A program made the position numbers and the translations under genes. 64,000 bases of DNA from Lysobacter sp036697405 (GTDB lineage: Bacteria > Pseudomonadota > Gammaproteobacteria > Xanthomonadales > Xanthomonadaceae). The stretch lies in the NCBI RefSeq assembly GCF_036697405.1, contig NZ_JBAHWA010000003.1, positions 62,001 through 126,000 of the forward strand. Reading direction: 5' to 3'. The notes under the pieces were generated by a model. That model was not told the origin of the DNA and ran no database searches. It saw nothing but the letters and a program-made list of their open reading frames with translations. Below are positions 52,016-60,136 of this stretch, one piece after another; the stretch's first letter is position 1, and every line of letters starts with the position of its first letter.

Positions 52016-52103
52016 GTAGGATGCGGTGAGCGCAGCGAACCGCATCGCGTAGGCAGCCGCGGCGGCGCGCATGGTGCGGTTTGCTGCGCTCACCGCACCC
52101 TAC
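52016..52103. repeat. Palindromic repeat A3
   Basis: Third A copy (GTAGGATGCGGTGAGCGCAG ... GCTCACCGCACCCTAC), which lacks a following B and so ends the compound array. Confidence 0.87.
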
Positions 52104-52149
52104 GCAGGACGGGGATCGACGCCCTTCGGCGTCGGCTGCGCCACCGCGA

Positions 52150-52479
52150 TCAGGGCAGCGATAAGGCCGCCACCGCGCCGCCGAGCAGCACCGCCACCGC
52201 GAGCCTGGCGCTGGCCTTCGGCCACAAGGTCAGCACCAGCGACCAGGCCAGCGCCGACAGCATCAGCACCGCAGCCCAGAAGATCGGGCCGAACTCCCAG
52301 CCCTTCCAGGCCGCGAAACCGGCGAAGGCGGCCGCGTGCAGCGCCCAGCCGCAGCCGCGCAGGACGCGCGCGCGGCGCGCGTCGTAGCGCGCGGCGAACA
52401 CCTGCGCATGGTGCTTTTCCATGCCCAGGCTCAGCAGGCACCAGGCCAGCGTCGATACGGCGAATCCCAACCACAGCAT
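52150..52479 (-). CDS. DUF3325 membrane protein
   Basis: 109 residues with about four hydrophobic helices (LWLGFAVSTLAWCLLSLGME, ALHAAAFAGFAAWKG, FWAAVLMLSALAWSLVLTLW, LAVAVLLGGAVAALSL). The pattern matches DUF3325, a small protein found as the last of a three-gene set with PepSY and DUF3649 proteins in siderophore-iron uptake loci. It lies 10 bases after the PepSY gene. Confidence 0.85.
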   Translation of the reverse strand: MLWLGFAVSTLAWCLLSLGMEKHHAQVFAARYDARRARVLRGCGWALHAAAFAGFAAWKGWEFGPIFWAAVLMLSALAWSLVLTLWPKASARLAVAVLLGGAVAALSLP

Positions 52480-52489
52480 GCGGGCGTTC

Positions 52490-54049
52490 TCAGGGTTCGG
52501 CGAGTGCGGGTTCGCGCTCGCCGCCGCGCTGGCGCGCGCGCTCCGGCGCCGGCCGGCGTGCGGCCGCGCGTGCGCGCAAGGCCAGCACCGCGAAGCCCAG
52601 CGCCAGGCCGAGCGCGGTCAGATCGACCGCGGCCAGGGCCCAGTCGCCGCGCGCGACGCTCGCGAACAGATGGCTGTTGGGCGCGGTCGCCAGATTCACC
52701 AGCGGGATCGCCGCCAGCGCGATCGCGTTCAAGCCGAAGTAGCGCCCCCAACCCTGCTTGCGCACCGACGGAATCGCCGCATACAGCGCCGCCAGCGCCC
52801 ACAGCGCGCAGAACACGCCGATCTCCCAGCTCGCGCGCTCGGCCAGCCCCGCCGGCAGCACGCGGTTGGCGATCAGCATCGCCGCGCAGCCCAGCGGCAG
52901 GCCGCCGACCACGCCCAGGTTCAAGCTCTGCACCAGCCCGTAACCCGACACCGCGCCGGCCTCGGCGACCTTCCTGGCGCGCTTGTTGACCCAGACCTGC
53001 ATGCCGCTGGCGATCATCACGCAGCCCGCCAGCCCCATCGCGAAGTACAGCCAGCGCAGCGCGCTGCCGCCCCACTGCGCCATGTGCAGGCCGCCGAGGA
53101 AGGTATAGACCTTGTAGCCGGCCGCGGACGGTCTGGAGGTGTGCAGCAGCTTGCCGTCGTTGGCGTCGTAGACCACCTGGTCGAAGTTCCAGGCGACGTG
53201 GCGGCTGTGGTCGCCGCCGAAGGCGATGGTCGCGCTGCTGTCGTCGGGATGGTGCACGTTGACCCAGGCCGGCGCCGTACCGAGCCGGCGCGTGGCGTCG
53301 GCGATCAGGTCATCGACCGGATACAGCCGCGCCAGCGGCTTGCCGGTCTCCGGGCGCTCATAGCTGTCGGCGGCCTCGGCGAAGAACTTCTCGGCGTCGC
53401 TGTCGTAGGCCACCTGCACGCCGGCGAACATGTACGAGGCGACGAAGATCGCCACGCCGGTGTAGGCGATCATCAGATGGAAGGGCAGGCCGAGCACGCC
53501 GGTCAGGTTATGCCCGTCCAGCCAGGCGCGCTGGCCGCCGGTCTTGGGCCGGAAGGTGAAGAAGTCCTTGAAGATGCGCTTGTGGATCACGATGCCGGTG
53601 ACGATCGCGACCAGCATGAACATGCCCGCGATGCCGACCAAGTACATGCCGATCGTGCCCGCGTGCAGGTTGTAGTGCAGGGTGAAGAAGAAGTCGCCGC
53701 CGGCGGTGTCGGGCAGGCGCTCGCCGCTGGCGGGATTCAGCGCGTGCTGCTCATAGCTGCCGTCGTCGTAATAGACATAGGCCTTGCTCGCCGCCTCGCG
53801 CTCGCTCGGCGCGACGACGTACAAGGCGTGCGCGTGCGGCTTGGCCTGGCGCTGGGCCGCGGCGATCGCCGGCGCGAAACTCGGCTCGGCGCGCTGCGCG
53901 CCATGCAGGGCCGGCCGCATCCAGTCGCCGATCTCCTTGTCGAAGCAGGCCAGGGTGCCGCCGACGAAGATCACGAACAGCAGCCAGCCGATGATCAGCC
54001 CGGCCCAGGTGTGCAACCAGGCCATCGCCTGCGAGAAGCTGTTCTTCAT
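52490..54049 (-). CDS. PepSY-associated TM (iron-regulated reductase-like) protein
   Basis: 519 residues, inner membrane. The N-terminal TM AWLHTWAGLIIGWLLFVIFV with the conserved His, followed by FFFTLHYNLHAGTIGMYLVG and LDGHNLTGVLGLPFHLMIAY, are hallmarks of the PepSY_TM family, whose members (FoxB, PiuB types) help release iron from imported siderophores. Further helices occur in the C-terminal third. The central region is periplasmic with PepSY-like repeats. Start MKNSFSQAMAWLHTWAGLII at 54049. Operon order is DUF3649-PepSY-DUF3325, under a Fur box. Confidence 0.93.
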   Translation of the reverse strand: MKNSFSQAMAWLHTWAGLIIGWLLFVIFVGGTLACFDKEIGDWMRPALHGAQRAEPSFAPAIAAAQRQAKPHAHALYVVAPSEREAASKAYVYYDDGSYEQHALNPASGERLPDTAGGDFFFTLHYNLHAGTIGMYLVGIAGMFMLVAIVTGIVIHKRIFKDFFTFRPKTGGQRAWLDGHNLTGVLGLPFHLMIAYTGVAIFVASYMFAGVQVAYDSDAEKFFAEAADSYERPETGKPLARLYPVDDLIADATRRLGTAPAWVNVHHPDDSSATIAFGGDHSRHVAWNFDQVVYDANDGKLLHTSRPSAAGYKVYTFLGGLHMAQWGGSALRWLYFAMGLAGCVMIASGMQVWVNKRARKVAEAGAVSGYGLVQSLNLGVVGGLPLGCAAMLIANRVLPAGLAERASWEIGVFCALWALAALYAAIPSVRKQGWGRYFGLNAIALAAIPLVNLATAPNSHLFASVARGDWALAAVDLTALGLALGFAVLALRARAAARRPAPERARQRGGEREPALAEP

Positions 54050-54059
54050 GCGCGCATGC

Positions 54060-54395
54060 TCACGGCCGGGCGGCGAATTCGGGGAAGGCCAGGGCCACGC
54101 CGTACAGGGCCAGCGCCAGCAGCAGCGGCAGGCACACGGCGCGCGCGGCGCTCTTGGCCGCGAACGCGTACATCGCGGCCGCGCACCAGACCGCGAAGCA
54201 CAGCAGGCTGGCGGCGACCACGCGATCGCTGCGCGAGAACGGCAGCACCACGGTCAGGAACGCGGTCGCGCCGTAGGCCAGCAGATAGCCGACGACCACG
54301 GCCGCGAACGCGCGTACGCCGACCTCGACGCGGTATCGCGCCGGCAGGGCCTTGGATTTGCGCGCGGGCGCTGCGGATGCGGAGACTGGGCTCAT
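54060..54395 (-). CDS. DUF3649 membrane protein
   Basis: 111 residues. A basic N-terminus is followed by three hydrophobic helices (VVGYLLAYGATAFLTVVLPF, VAASLLCFAVWCAAAMYAFA, AVCLPLLLALALYGVALAF), the DUF3649 pattern. First gene of the iron-uptake set; 10 bases separate it from the PepSY gene. The Fur box lies 78 bases upstream of its ATG. Confidence 0.85.
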   Translation of the reverse strand: MSPVSASAAPARKSKALPARYRVEVGVRAFAAVVVGYLLAYGATAFLTVVLPFSRSDRVVAASLLCFAVWCAAAMYAFAAKSAARAVCLPLLLALALYGVALAFPEFAARP

Positions 54396-54472
54396 GCGGC
54401 GGCGTTGGTAGGTTGCGGCGGGACGCGGCGGAATCGCCGGACCCGCATCGGATCGAGACCCGCAGTCTAATT

Positions 54473-54491
54473 GTTAATGGTTCTCATTAGC
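54473..54491 (-). promoter_or_regulatory. Fur box
   Basis: On the minus strand GCTAATGAGAACCATTAAC matches the 19-bp Fur consensus at 15 of 19 positions and lies in an unusually AT-rich stretch 78 bases upstream of the DUF3649 gene. Iron-replete repression of the three genes is expected. It is also 130 bases upstream of the divergent GumN-like gene. Confidence 0.85.
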
Positions 54492-54620
54492 AAATCACGC
54501 GAGGCGGCGCCGGCTGAACGGATTCCGCACGGCAGACCGCGCGCGCGCCGATCCGCACTGCGCCGCGCCTCGCGAATCTGGCAGGCTCCGGGCTCGATCC
54601 CCACCACGGAAACGCAACGG

Positions 54621-55631
54621 ATGCGCCCTGCTCTGCTCGCCTGCCTCGCGCTCTCCCTAATCACGCTCGCAACGCCCGCGCTCGCGCAAACGCCGCCGAT
54701 CGCGCCGGCGCAGGAAACCATCCGCGACATCGATACCGTCGTCGTCTCCGGCGTGCAGCCCGGCCCCGGCATGTGGAAGGTCAGCCGCGGCGAACACGTG
54801 CTGTGGATCCTCGGCACCCTGAGCCCGGTGCCGAAGAACATGAGCTGGCTGTCGCGCGACGTCGAGGCCACCATCGCGCAGTCGCAGGAGGTGCTGGAAC
54901 CGCCCTCGGCCTCGATCGGCACCGACCTGGGCATGTTCCGCAGCCTGTTGCTGGTCCCCTCGGCGCTGAAGGCGCGCCGCAACCCCGACGACAAGAGCCT
55001 GCGCGAAGTGGTGCCCGCCGACCTCTACGCGCGCTGGCTGCCGCTCAAGGCGCGCTACATCGGCGGCGATCGCGGCGTCGAGAAGTGGCGCCCGGTGTTC
55101 GCCGCGCAGGAGCTTTACGAAGCCGCCATGCGCCGCTCCGATCTCGCGCTCAAGGGCATCGTCTGGCCGGTGGTCGAGCGCAGCGCCAAGGAGCACAAGG
55201 TCAAGATCACCTCGTCCAAGGTCGAACTGAAGATCAAGGACCCCAAGGCCGTGCTCAAGGACTTCGCCAACACCACGCTCAGCGACACCGACTGCTTCGC
55301 CAAGACCCTGAGCCGGATCGAGGGCGACATCGAGGCCATGCGTGCGCGCGCCAACGCCTGGGCGATCGGCGACATCGAAGCGCTGCGCGCGCTGCCGCAG
55401 GGCGACCAGTACGAGGTCTGCCTGCGCGCGGTCGCCGCCTCCGGCGTGGCCCAGCGCCTGGGCTTCGGCGACCTGCGCGAGCGCGTGATCCGGAGCTGGC
55501 TGGCCAACGCCGACAAGGCCCTGCTCAACAACCGGGTCAGCTTCGCCAGCCTGCCGATCGCCGAGCTGCTCAAGCCCGACGGCTACCTGGCGCGGCTGCA
55601 GGCGCGCGGCTACGACGTGGAGGCGCCCTGA
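54621..55631 (+). CDS. TraB/GumN family protein
   Basis: 336 residues from ATG 54621 (MRPALLACLALSLITLATPA), with a signal peptide ending near ALAQ. The mature protein has GMWKVSRGEHVLWILGTLSP, VPKNMSWLSRDVEATIAQSQ and a Cys pair (TDCFAKTL, YEVCLRAV), the pattern of the TraB/PrgY/GumN family, whose catalytic role is not settled. GumN lies in the xanthan gene cluster of Xanthomonas; here there is no gum gene beside it. Frame open upstream, but that part lies across the Fur region and looks non-coding. Confidence 0.9.
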   Translation: MRPALLACLALSLITLATPALAQTPPIAPAQETIRDIDTVVVSGVQPGPGMWKVSRGEHVLWILGTLSPVPKNMSWLSRDVEATIAQSQEVLEPPSASIGTDLGMFRSLLLVPSALKARRNPDDKSLREVVPADLYARWLPLKARYIGGDRGVEKWRPVFAAQELYEAAMRRSDLALKGIVWPVVERSAKEHKVKITSSKVELKIKDPKAVLKDFANTTLSDTDCFAKTLSRIEGDIEAMRARANAWAIGDIEALRALPQGDQYEVCLRAVAASGVAQRLGFGDLRERVIRSWLANADKALLNNRVSFASLPIAELLKPDGYLARLQARGYDVEAP

Positions 55632-55699
55632 GCGTGCCCGCTTGAAGCCAGGCGCAGCCGCGCCAAGAATGGGATTCCGACTTTTTCGCGAACGACAAG

Positions 55700-56653
55700 A
55701 TGCAGCACCGCAACAATTTCGACGGTCTGCGCTTGCTGGGCGCGGGAATGGTCTTGGTCAGCCACCAGTACGCGGTGCTCGGGCTCGACGAGCCGCGCCT
55801 GGGCGGCAGCACCTTGGGCCGTACAGGCGTCATGCTGTTCTTCGCGATCAGCGGCTATCTCATCGCGCAAAGCTGGCGACGGGACCCGCAGCCGTTTCGT
55901 TTCGCCACGCGGCGGTTCCTGCGAATCGCTCCGGCATTGGCCGTCCTGCAGTTGCTGACGATGTCGTTGCTGACCGTCCTCGGCATCTCCACGTTCGACC
56001 GCAACCCCCTGCCCGCGGTCAACGGCTCGCTGTGGACGATTCCGCTCGAGATCGAATGCTATCTGGTGTTCCTGGCGATTGCCTTGATCATGCGCCGGGT
56101 CGGGATTGCGATGATCGGCCTGTTCTTGCTCGGCTGGGCCACCGGTGCATTCGCGTACCTGCCGTGGATCGATGGCCAGCTCACGTTTTTCGGCATTGCC
56201 TTCGGCTTCGGCGTGCTGCTGCACGAGCATTCATGGCTGAGGCGGCCTGTGGCCGCCGCGGCGATGGTCGTGCTGGCCGTACTGGCATGGCGATTGAGCA
56301 TTCCTTCGTTCGGCGTGGCCATGCTTGCCGCCGCAGCCGCTATTCAGATCGGTGAACGTTCATGGCCTGGCTGGAGGGACGCAGGCCGCTACGGCGATCT
56401 GTCCTATGGCCTTTATTTGTACGCTTTCCCGGTACAGCAGTTGCTGGTGATGTGGCTGGGCCCGCATCGCCCTTATCCGCTGATGTTGACGCTCACGCTG
56501 CTGGCGAGCCTGGCACTGGCCTGGCTGTCCTGGCACATCATCGAACGCCCAGCCCTGTCCTTGAAGCCCAAGCCGGCGCAACCGGACATCGCGAACGGTG
56601 GAGGGCGCCTGCGTACCGCGGCGGACGAAGCCGCGAGCAATTCGCCCGGGTAG
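55700..56653 (+). CDS. Acyltransferase-3 (OafA/YrhL-like) membrane protein
   Basis: 317 residues starting MQHRNNFDGLRLLGAGMVLV. About ten hydrophobic helices. Typical family segments: NNFDGLRLLGAGMVLVSHQY (catalytic-type His), GVMLFFAISGYLIAQSWRRD, RFLRIAPALAVLQL and SLWTIPLEIECYLVFLAI. It would O-acylate a surface glycan or lipid. Its base composition is visibly less GC-rich than the genes around it (more A/T at third positions), suggesting later acquisition. No glycan gene cluster is adjacent. Confidence 0.9.
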   Translation: MQHRNNFDGLRLLGAGMVLVSHQYAVLGLDEPRLGGSTLGRTGVMLFFAISGYLIAQSWRRDPQPFRFATRRFLRIAPALAVLQLLTMSLLTVLGISTFDRNPLPAVNGSLWTIPLEIECYLVFLAIALIMRRVGIAMIGLFLLGWATGAFAYLPWIDGQLTFFGIAFGFGVLLHEHSWLRRPVAAAAMVVLAVLAWRLSIPSFGVAMLAAAAAIQIGERSWPGWRDAGRYGDLSYGLYLYAFPVQQLLVMWLGPHRPYPLMLTLTLLASLALAWLSWHIIERPALSLKPKPAQPDIANGGGRLRTAADEAASNSPG

Positions 56654-56673
56654 AGCGGATCAGCCCCAAAAAC

Positions 56674-56699
56674 GCAAAACGCCCGGCCAGGCCGGGCGT
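56674..56699 (-). terminator. Terminator after tRNA-Pro
   Basis: On the minus strand CGCCCGGCC and GGCCGGGCG form a 9-bp stem, followed by TTTTGCGTTTTTGG. It lies 18 bases after the tRNA on its strand; the T-rich tail is on this strand only. Confidence 0.88.
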
Positions 56700-56716
56700 C
56701 GCGTATGACATCGGAA

Positions 56717-56793
56717 TGGTCGGGACGGCCGGATTTGAACCGACGACCCTCTGCCCCCCAGGCAGATGCGCTACCAGGCTGCGCTACGCCCCG
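56717..56793 (-). tRNA. tRNA-Pro (GGG)
   Basis: 77 bases on the minus strand including an encoded CCA. Acceptor CGGGGCG, D arm TAGCGCAGCCTGGTAGCGC, anticodon stem/loop CTGCCTGGGGGGCAG (anticodon GGG), T arm GTCGGTTCAAATCCGGC. Confidence 0.95.
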
Positions 56794-56929
56794 AACGTGT
56801 TTCGATGTCCCCGCCCTTGCGAGCGGGCGGCAAGTATAGCTTTAAGGCGGGGATTTGGGATACGGGATTCGGGATTGGTTGAGCAAAAGCAGGCCGGCTT
56901 CGACCGATCCCGCCCCCAATCCCTGCCGT

Positions 56930-57286
56930 TCAGCGCCGCAGCAGCTGCAGCACTTCTTCCAGTTCCATCCGCACTTGGCGGATGATCTGCGAGCTCAGCG
57001 CCGACTCGTCCTTGGCGGCCTCGCCCTCCAGGCGCAGGCGCGCGCCGCCGATGGTGTAGCCCTGTTCGTACAGCAGGCCGCGGATCTGCCGCACCATCAG
57101 CACCTCGTGGCGCTGGTAGTAACGGCGGTTGCCGCGGCGTTTGACCGGGTTGAGGGTCGGGAATTCGGTTTCCCAGTAACGCAGCACATGCGGTTTGACG
57201 TCGCACAGCTCGCTGACCTCACCGATGGTGAAGTAGCGCTTCGCCGGAATCGGCGGAAGTTCGCGATTACTGCCCGGATCCAGCAT
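56930..57286 (-). CDS. MerR-family transcriptional regulator
   Basis: 118 residues. MerR helix-turn-helix with wing: YFTIGEVSELCDVKPHVLRY, WETEFPTLNPVKRRGNRRYY, QRHEVLMVRQIRGLLYEQGY. The C-terminal helix (LSSQIIRQVRMELEEVLQLL) is short and there are no metal-binding Cys residues. This protein, next to ihfA, is conserved in Xanthomonas and Pseudomonas. Its start overlaps the ihfA stop by 20 bases, so the two are co-expressed. Target genes unknown. Confidence 0.93.
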   Translation of the reverse strand: MLDPGSNRELPPIPAKRYFTIGEVSELCDVKPHVLRYWETEFPTLNPVKRRGNRRYYQRHEVLMVRQIRGLLYEQGYTIGGARLRLEGEAAKDESALSSQIIRQVRMELEEVLQLLRR

Positions 57287-57566
57287 AGGCCTCCACCCGC
57301 TCCTTGAGTTTCTGTCCCGGACGGAAGGTCACCACCGTCCGCGCCGAAATCGGAATTTCCTCGCCGGTCTTCGGATTGCGCCCCGGCCGCTGGTTCTTGC
57401 GGCGCAGGTCGAAATTGCCGAAGCCCGACAGCTTCACCTGCCGGCCGTGCTCCAACGCCTCGCGCAACGCGTCGAAGAACGCGTCGACGAATTCCTTGGC
57501 TTCGCGCTTGTTGAGTCCGACTTCGTCGAACAGCCGCTCCGCCATTTCCGCCTTGGTCAATGCCAC
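57267..57566 (-). CDS. ihfA: Integration host factor subunit alpha
   Basis: 99 residues. MALTKAEMAERLFDEVGLNK, EFVDAFFDALREALEHGRQV, LSGFGNFDLRRKNQRPGRNP, the bacterial histone-like fold with the DNA-intercalating Pro in RPGRNPKTGEEIPI. With IHF-beta it bends DNA at specific sites. It is 35 bases downstream of pheT, the widely conserved pheST-ihfA order. Confidence 0.97.
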   Translation of the reverse strand: MALTKAEMAERLFDEVGLNKREAKEFVDAFFDALREALEHGRQVKLSGFGNFDLRRKNQRPGRNPKTGEEIPISARTVVTFRPGQKLKERVEAYAGSGQ

Positions 57567-57601
57567 ATCGTTTCCCCTGTTCTAAACCCGCGATGCGCGT
57601 G

Positions 57602-60007
57602 TCAGGCGCGGATCTTGGCGCCGTGTTCGCGCTCGATCGCCGCCATCACCGCAGCCACCACTTCTTCCACATCGCGGTCAGTCAGGGTGCGTGATTCATC
57701 CTGCAGAATCAAGCCCATAGCGAGACTCTTGAATCCCGTTTCCACCCCCTTGCCCTGGTAGCGGTCGAACACCACCAGATCGCGCAGGGACGGGCCCGCG
57801 GCCGCCTGAACGGAGGCCGAGATCGCCGCCCAGGCCACGTCCTGCGCGACGACGAACGCGAGGTCGCGGCGGACGGACGGATACCGGGACAGGGTGCCGG
57901 CGCGCGGCACGGCGCGCTGCGACAGCGGTGCCAAATCCAGCTCGAACGCGACCACCTCCACGTCCAGATCCAGGGCGCGCTGCAGGCGCGGGTGCAGCTG
58001 ACCGATCCAGCCCAGGCGCTGGGCCTGGCCGGTCTCATCGACTCGGTAGACGTCGGCGGAGCGGCCCGGATGGGCCCAGGCCGGCTGCGAGGGCCGGTAT
58101 TGCAGGCGGGCGCCGGCCAGGGCGGCCAGGCTCTCGAGGTCGCCCTTGAGGTCGTGGAAGCCGACCGCGCGGCCCTTGCCGCTCCATTGCTCGGGGCCGG
58201 CGTCGCCGCAGGCGGCCGCGGCGATGCGCTGGATCTCCAACGGCGCTTCGCCGGCACGCGCGGCGAAGGCGTTGCCGAGCTCGAACAGGCGCAGGCGCGG
58301 CTGCTGGCGCGCGGCGTTGCGGGCGAGCGCGGCGACCAGGCCCGGCAGCAGGCCGGTGCGCATCACGCCGAGTTCGGCGCTGAGCGGGTTGGCCAGCGCC
58401 ACCGCGCCCTCGCCGAGCTGCCAGGTCGCGAGCAGGTCGGCGTCGACGAAGGCGTAATTCACCGTTTCCAGATAGTCGCGTGCGGCCAGCTGGCGGCGCA
58501 GCACGCCGGCGTCGACGCGGGTTTCGCTGGGCGCGACCAGGCGGGTGCTGCCGCCCGGCAGGGTGGTCGGGATGGCGTCGTAGCCGTGGATGCGCGCGAT
58601 CTCTTCGATCAGGTCCTCTTCGATGGCCAGATCGAAACGGCGGCTGGGCGCGGTCACGCTCCAGCCTTCGGCGGTGGCGGTCACCGCCAGGCCGAGCGCG
58701 CCGAGGATGCGTTCGACGTCGGCATCGGCGATGCGCAGCCCGAGCACGCGCGCCAGGCGCTCGCGGCGCAGGGCCACCGGCTGCGACTGCGACAGGTGCT
58801 GCGGCAGCACCGCCTCGGTGACCGGGCCGGGCGCGCCGCCGGCGATCTCGACGATCAGGCGCGTGGCCACTTCCACCGCCTGGCGCGGCAGCTCGGGATC
58901 GACGCCGCGCTCGAAACGGTGGCCGGCGTCGGTGTGCAGGCCGAGCTTGCGGCCGCGGCCGATGATCGCCGACGGAATCCAGTGCGCGGCCTCCAGGAAG
59001 ACGTTGCGGGTGGCGTCGGTGACGCGGGTGTCGTAGCCGCCCATGATGCCGCCCAGGGCGACAGCGCGCGCGCCGCGACCGCCCTGGCTGTCGGACACCA
59101 CCAGGAAATCCGGATCCAGCGCGACGGTGCGGCCGTCGAGCAGCTTGGTCTCTTCGCCGGCGCGCGCGGGGCGCACCACGACCGGCTCGGTCAAGCTGTC
59201 GCGGTCGAAGGCGTGCATGGGCTGGCCGAGTTCCAGCATCACGTACTGGGTCACGTCGACCAGGAAGCTGATCGGGCGCACGCCGCTGCGGCGCAGGCGC
59301 TCGACCATCCACACCGGGGTGACCGCGCCGGCGTTGACGCCTTCGATCACGCGGCCGACGAAGCGCGGCACCTTGGCGCCGGCGTCGAGTTCGACCGCCA
59401 GCTCGCTGCCGATCAGGGCCGGCATCGGCGTGGCGTCGAACGCCACCACCTGCGAACCGCAGGCGGCGGCGACGTCGTAGGCGATGCCGCGCACGCTGAA
59501 GCAGTCGGCGCGGTTCGGGGTCAGCTTGATCTCGATGCTGGCGTCGGGCAGGCCCAGGTACTGCGCCAGCGGCGCGCCCACCGGCGCGTCGGCCGGCAGT
59601 TCGAGCAGGCCGGAGGCATCGGGGTCCACGCCCAGCTCCTTGGCCGAGCACAGCATGCCGAAGGACTCCACGCCACGCAGCTTGGCGGCCTTGATCGCGA
59701 TGCCGCCGGGCAGGTTCGCACCGACGGTCGCCAGCGGCGCCTTCAGCCCGGCGCGCGCGTTCGGCGCGCCGCACACGATCTGGACCCTTGCGCCGTCGCC
59801 GATCTCGACCTGGCAGACCTGCAGGCGGTCGGCCTCGGGATGTTTTTCGGCGCTGACGATGCGCGCCACGACCACGCCGTCCAGGCCTTCGCCCAGGGCG
59901 GTCACTTCCTCGACTTCCAGGCCGATCGCGGTCAGCGTCGCGGCCAGCTGCTCGCGGCTGGCGTCGGTCGGCACGTGCTGGCGCAGCCAGTTTTCGCTGA
60001 ATTTCAT
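57602..60007 (-). CDS. pheT: Phenylalanine-tRNA ligase beta subunit
   Basis: 801 residues, normal length. Starts MKFSENWLRQHVPTDASREQ. Domains in order: B1-B5 including the tRNA-binding OB domain (GLDGVVVARIVSAEKHPEAD), B3/B4 with editing site (VRPISFLVDVTQYVMLELGQ), the catalytic-like B6-B7 (EEIARIHGYDAIPTTLPGG) and a C-terminal anticodon-binding B8 (LSRYPSVRRDLAFVVAQDVA). It works as an alpha2-beta2 complex with PheS. A GGGAAT-type inverted repeat fills most of the 129-bp gap from pheS. Confidence 0.98.
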   Translation of the reverse strand: MKFSENWLRQHVPTDASREQLAATLTAIGLEVEEVTALGEGLDGVVVARIVSAEKHPEADRLQVCQVEIGDGARVQIVCGAPNARAGLKAPLATVGANLPGGIAIKAAKLRGVESFGMLCSAKELGVDPDASGLLELPADAPVGAPLAQYLGLPDASIEIKLTPNRADCFSVRGIAYDVAAACGSQVVAFDATPMPALIGSELAVELDAGAKVPRFVGRVIEGVNAGAVTPVWMVERLRRSGVRPISFLVDVTQYVMLELGQPMHAFDRDSLTEPVVVRPARAGEETKLLDGRTVALDPDFLVVSDSQGGRGARAVALGGIMGGYDTRVTDATRNVFLEAAHWIPSAIIGRGRKLGLHTDAGHRFERGVDPELPRQAVEVATRLIVEIAGGAPGPVTEAVLPQHLSQSQPVALRRERLARVLGLRIADADVERILGALGLAVTATAEGWSVTAPSRRFDLAIEEDLIEEIARIHGYDAIPTTLPGGSTRLVAPSETRVDAGVLRRQLAARDYLETVNYAFVDADLLATWQLGEGAVALANPLSAELGVMRTGLLPGLVAALARNAARQQPRLRLFELGNAFAARAGEAPLEIQRIAAAACGDAGPEQWSGKGRAVGFHDLKGDLESLAALAGARLQYRPSQPAWAHPGRSADVYRVDETGQAQRLGWIGQLHPRLQRALDLDVEVVAFELDLAPLSQRAVPRAGTLSRYPSVRRDLAFVVAQDVAWAAISASVQAAAGPSLRDLVVFDRYQGKGVETGFKSLAMGLILQDESRTLTDRDVEEVVAAVMAAIEREHGAKIRA

Positions 60008-60017
60008 AGGTTGGGGC

Positions 60018-60132
60018 CGGGAATCGGGAATGGGGAATGGGGAATCGGAAAGCAGCGGCGTCGAAAATCTGAAACGGGGCGGGAAGCGGGCTTTGGCTCT
60101 TACGATTCCCGATTCCCCATTCCCGATTCCCG
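60018..60132. repeat. GGGAAT inverted repeat inside the pheS-pheT gap
   Basis: Left arm (60018-60048, GGGAATCGGGAATGGGGAAT) and right arm (60103-60132, ATTCCCGATTCCCCATTCCC) are near-complements around about 54 bases. The element fills the pheS-pheT spacer, ending 4 bases from the pheS stop. Related arms surround 45290-45405. Confidence 0.9.
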
Positions 60133-60136
60133 TTCC

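Larger units (their letters stand above)
51460..52149. other. 690-bp gene-free composite repeat block
   Basis: The gap between dxs and the DUF3325 gene is almost entirely palindromic repeats in the order A1-B1-A2-B2-A3 (51472-52103). No gene is supported; short frames here are read through the repeats. No separate terminator is needed, as the repeats fold strongly. Confidence 0.8.
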
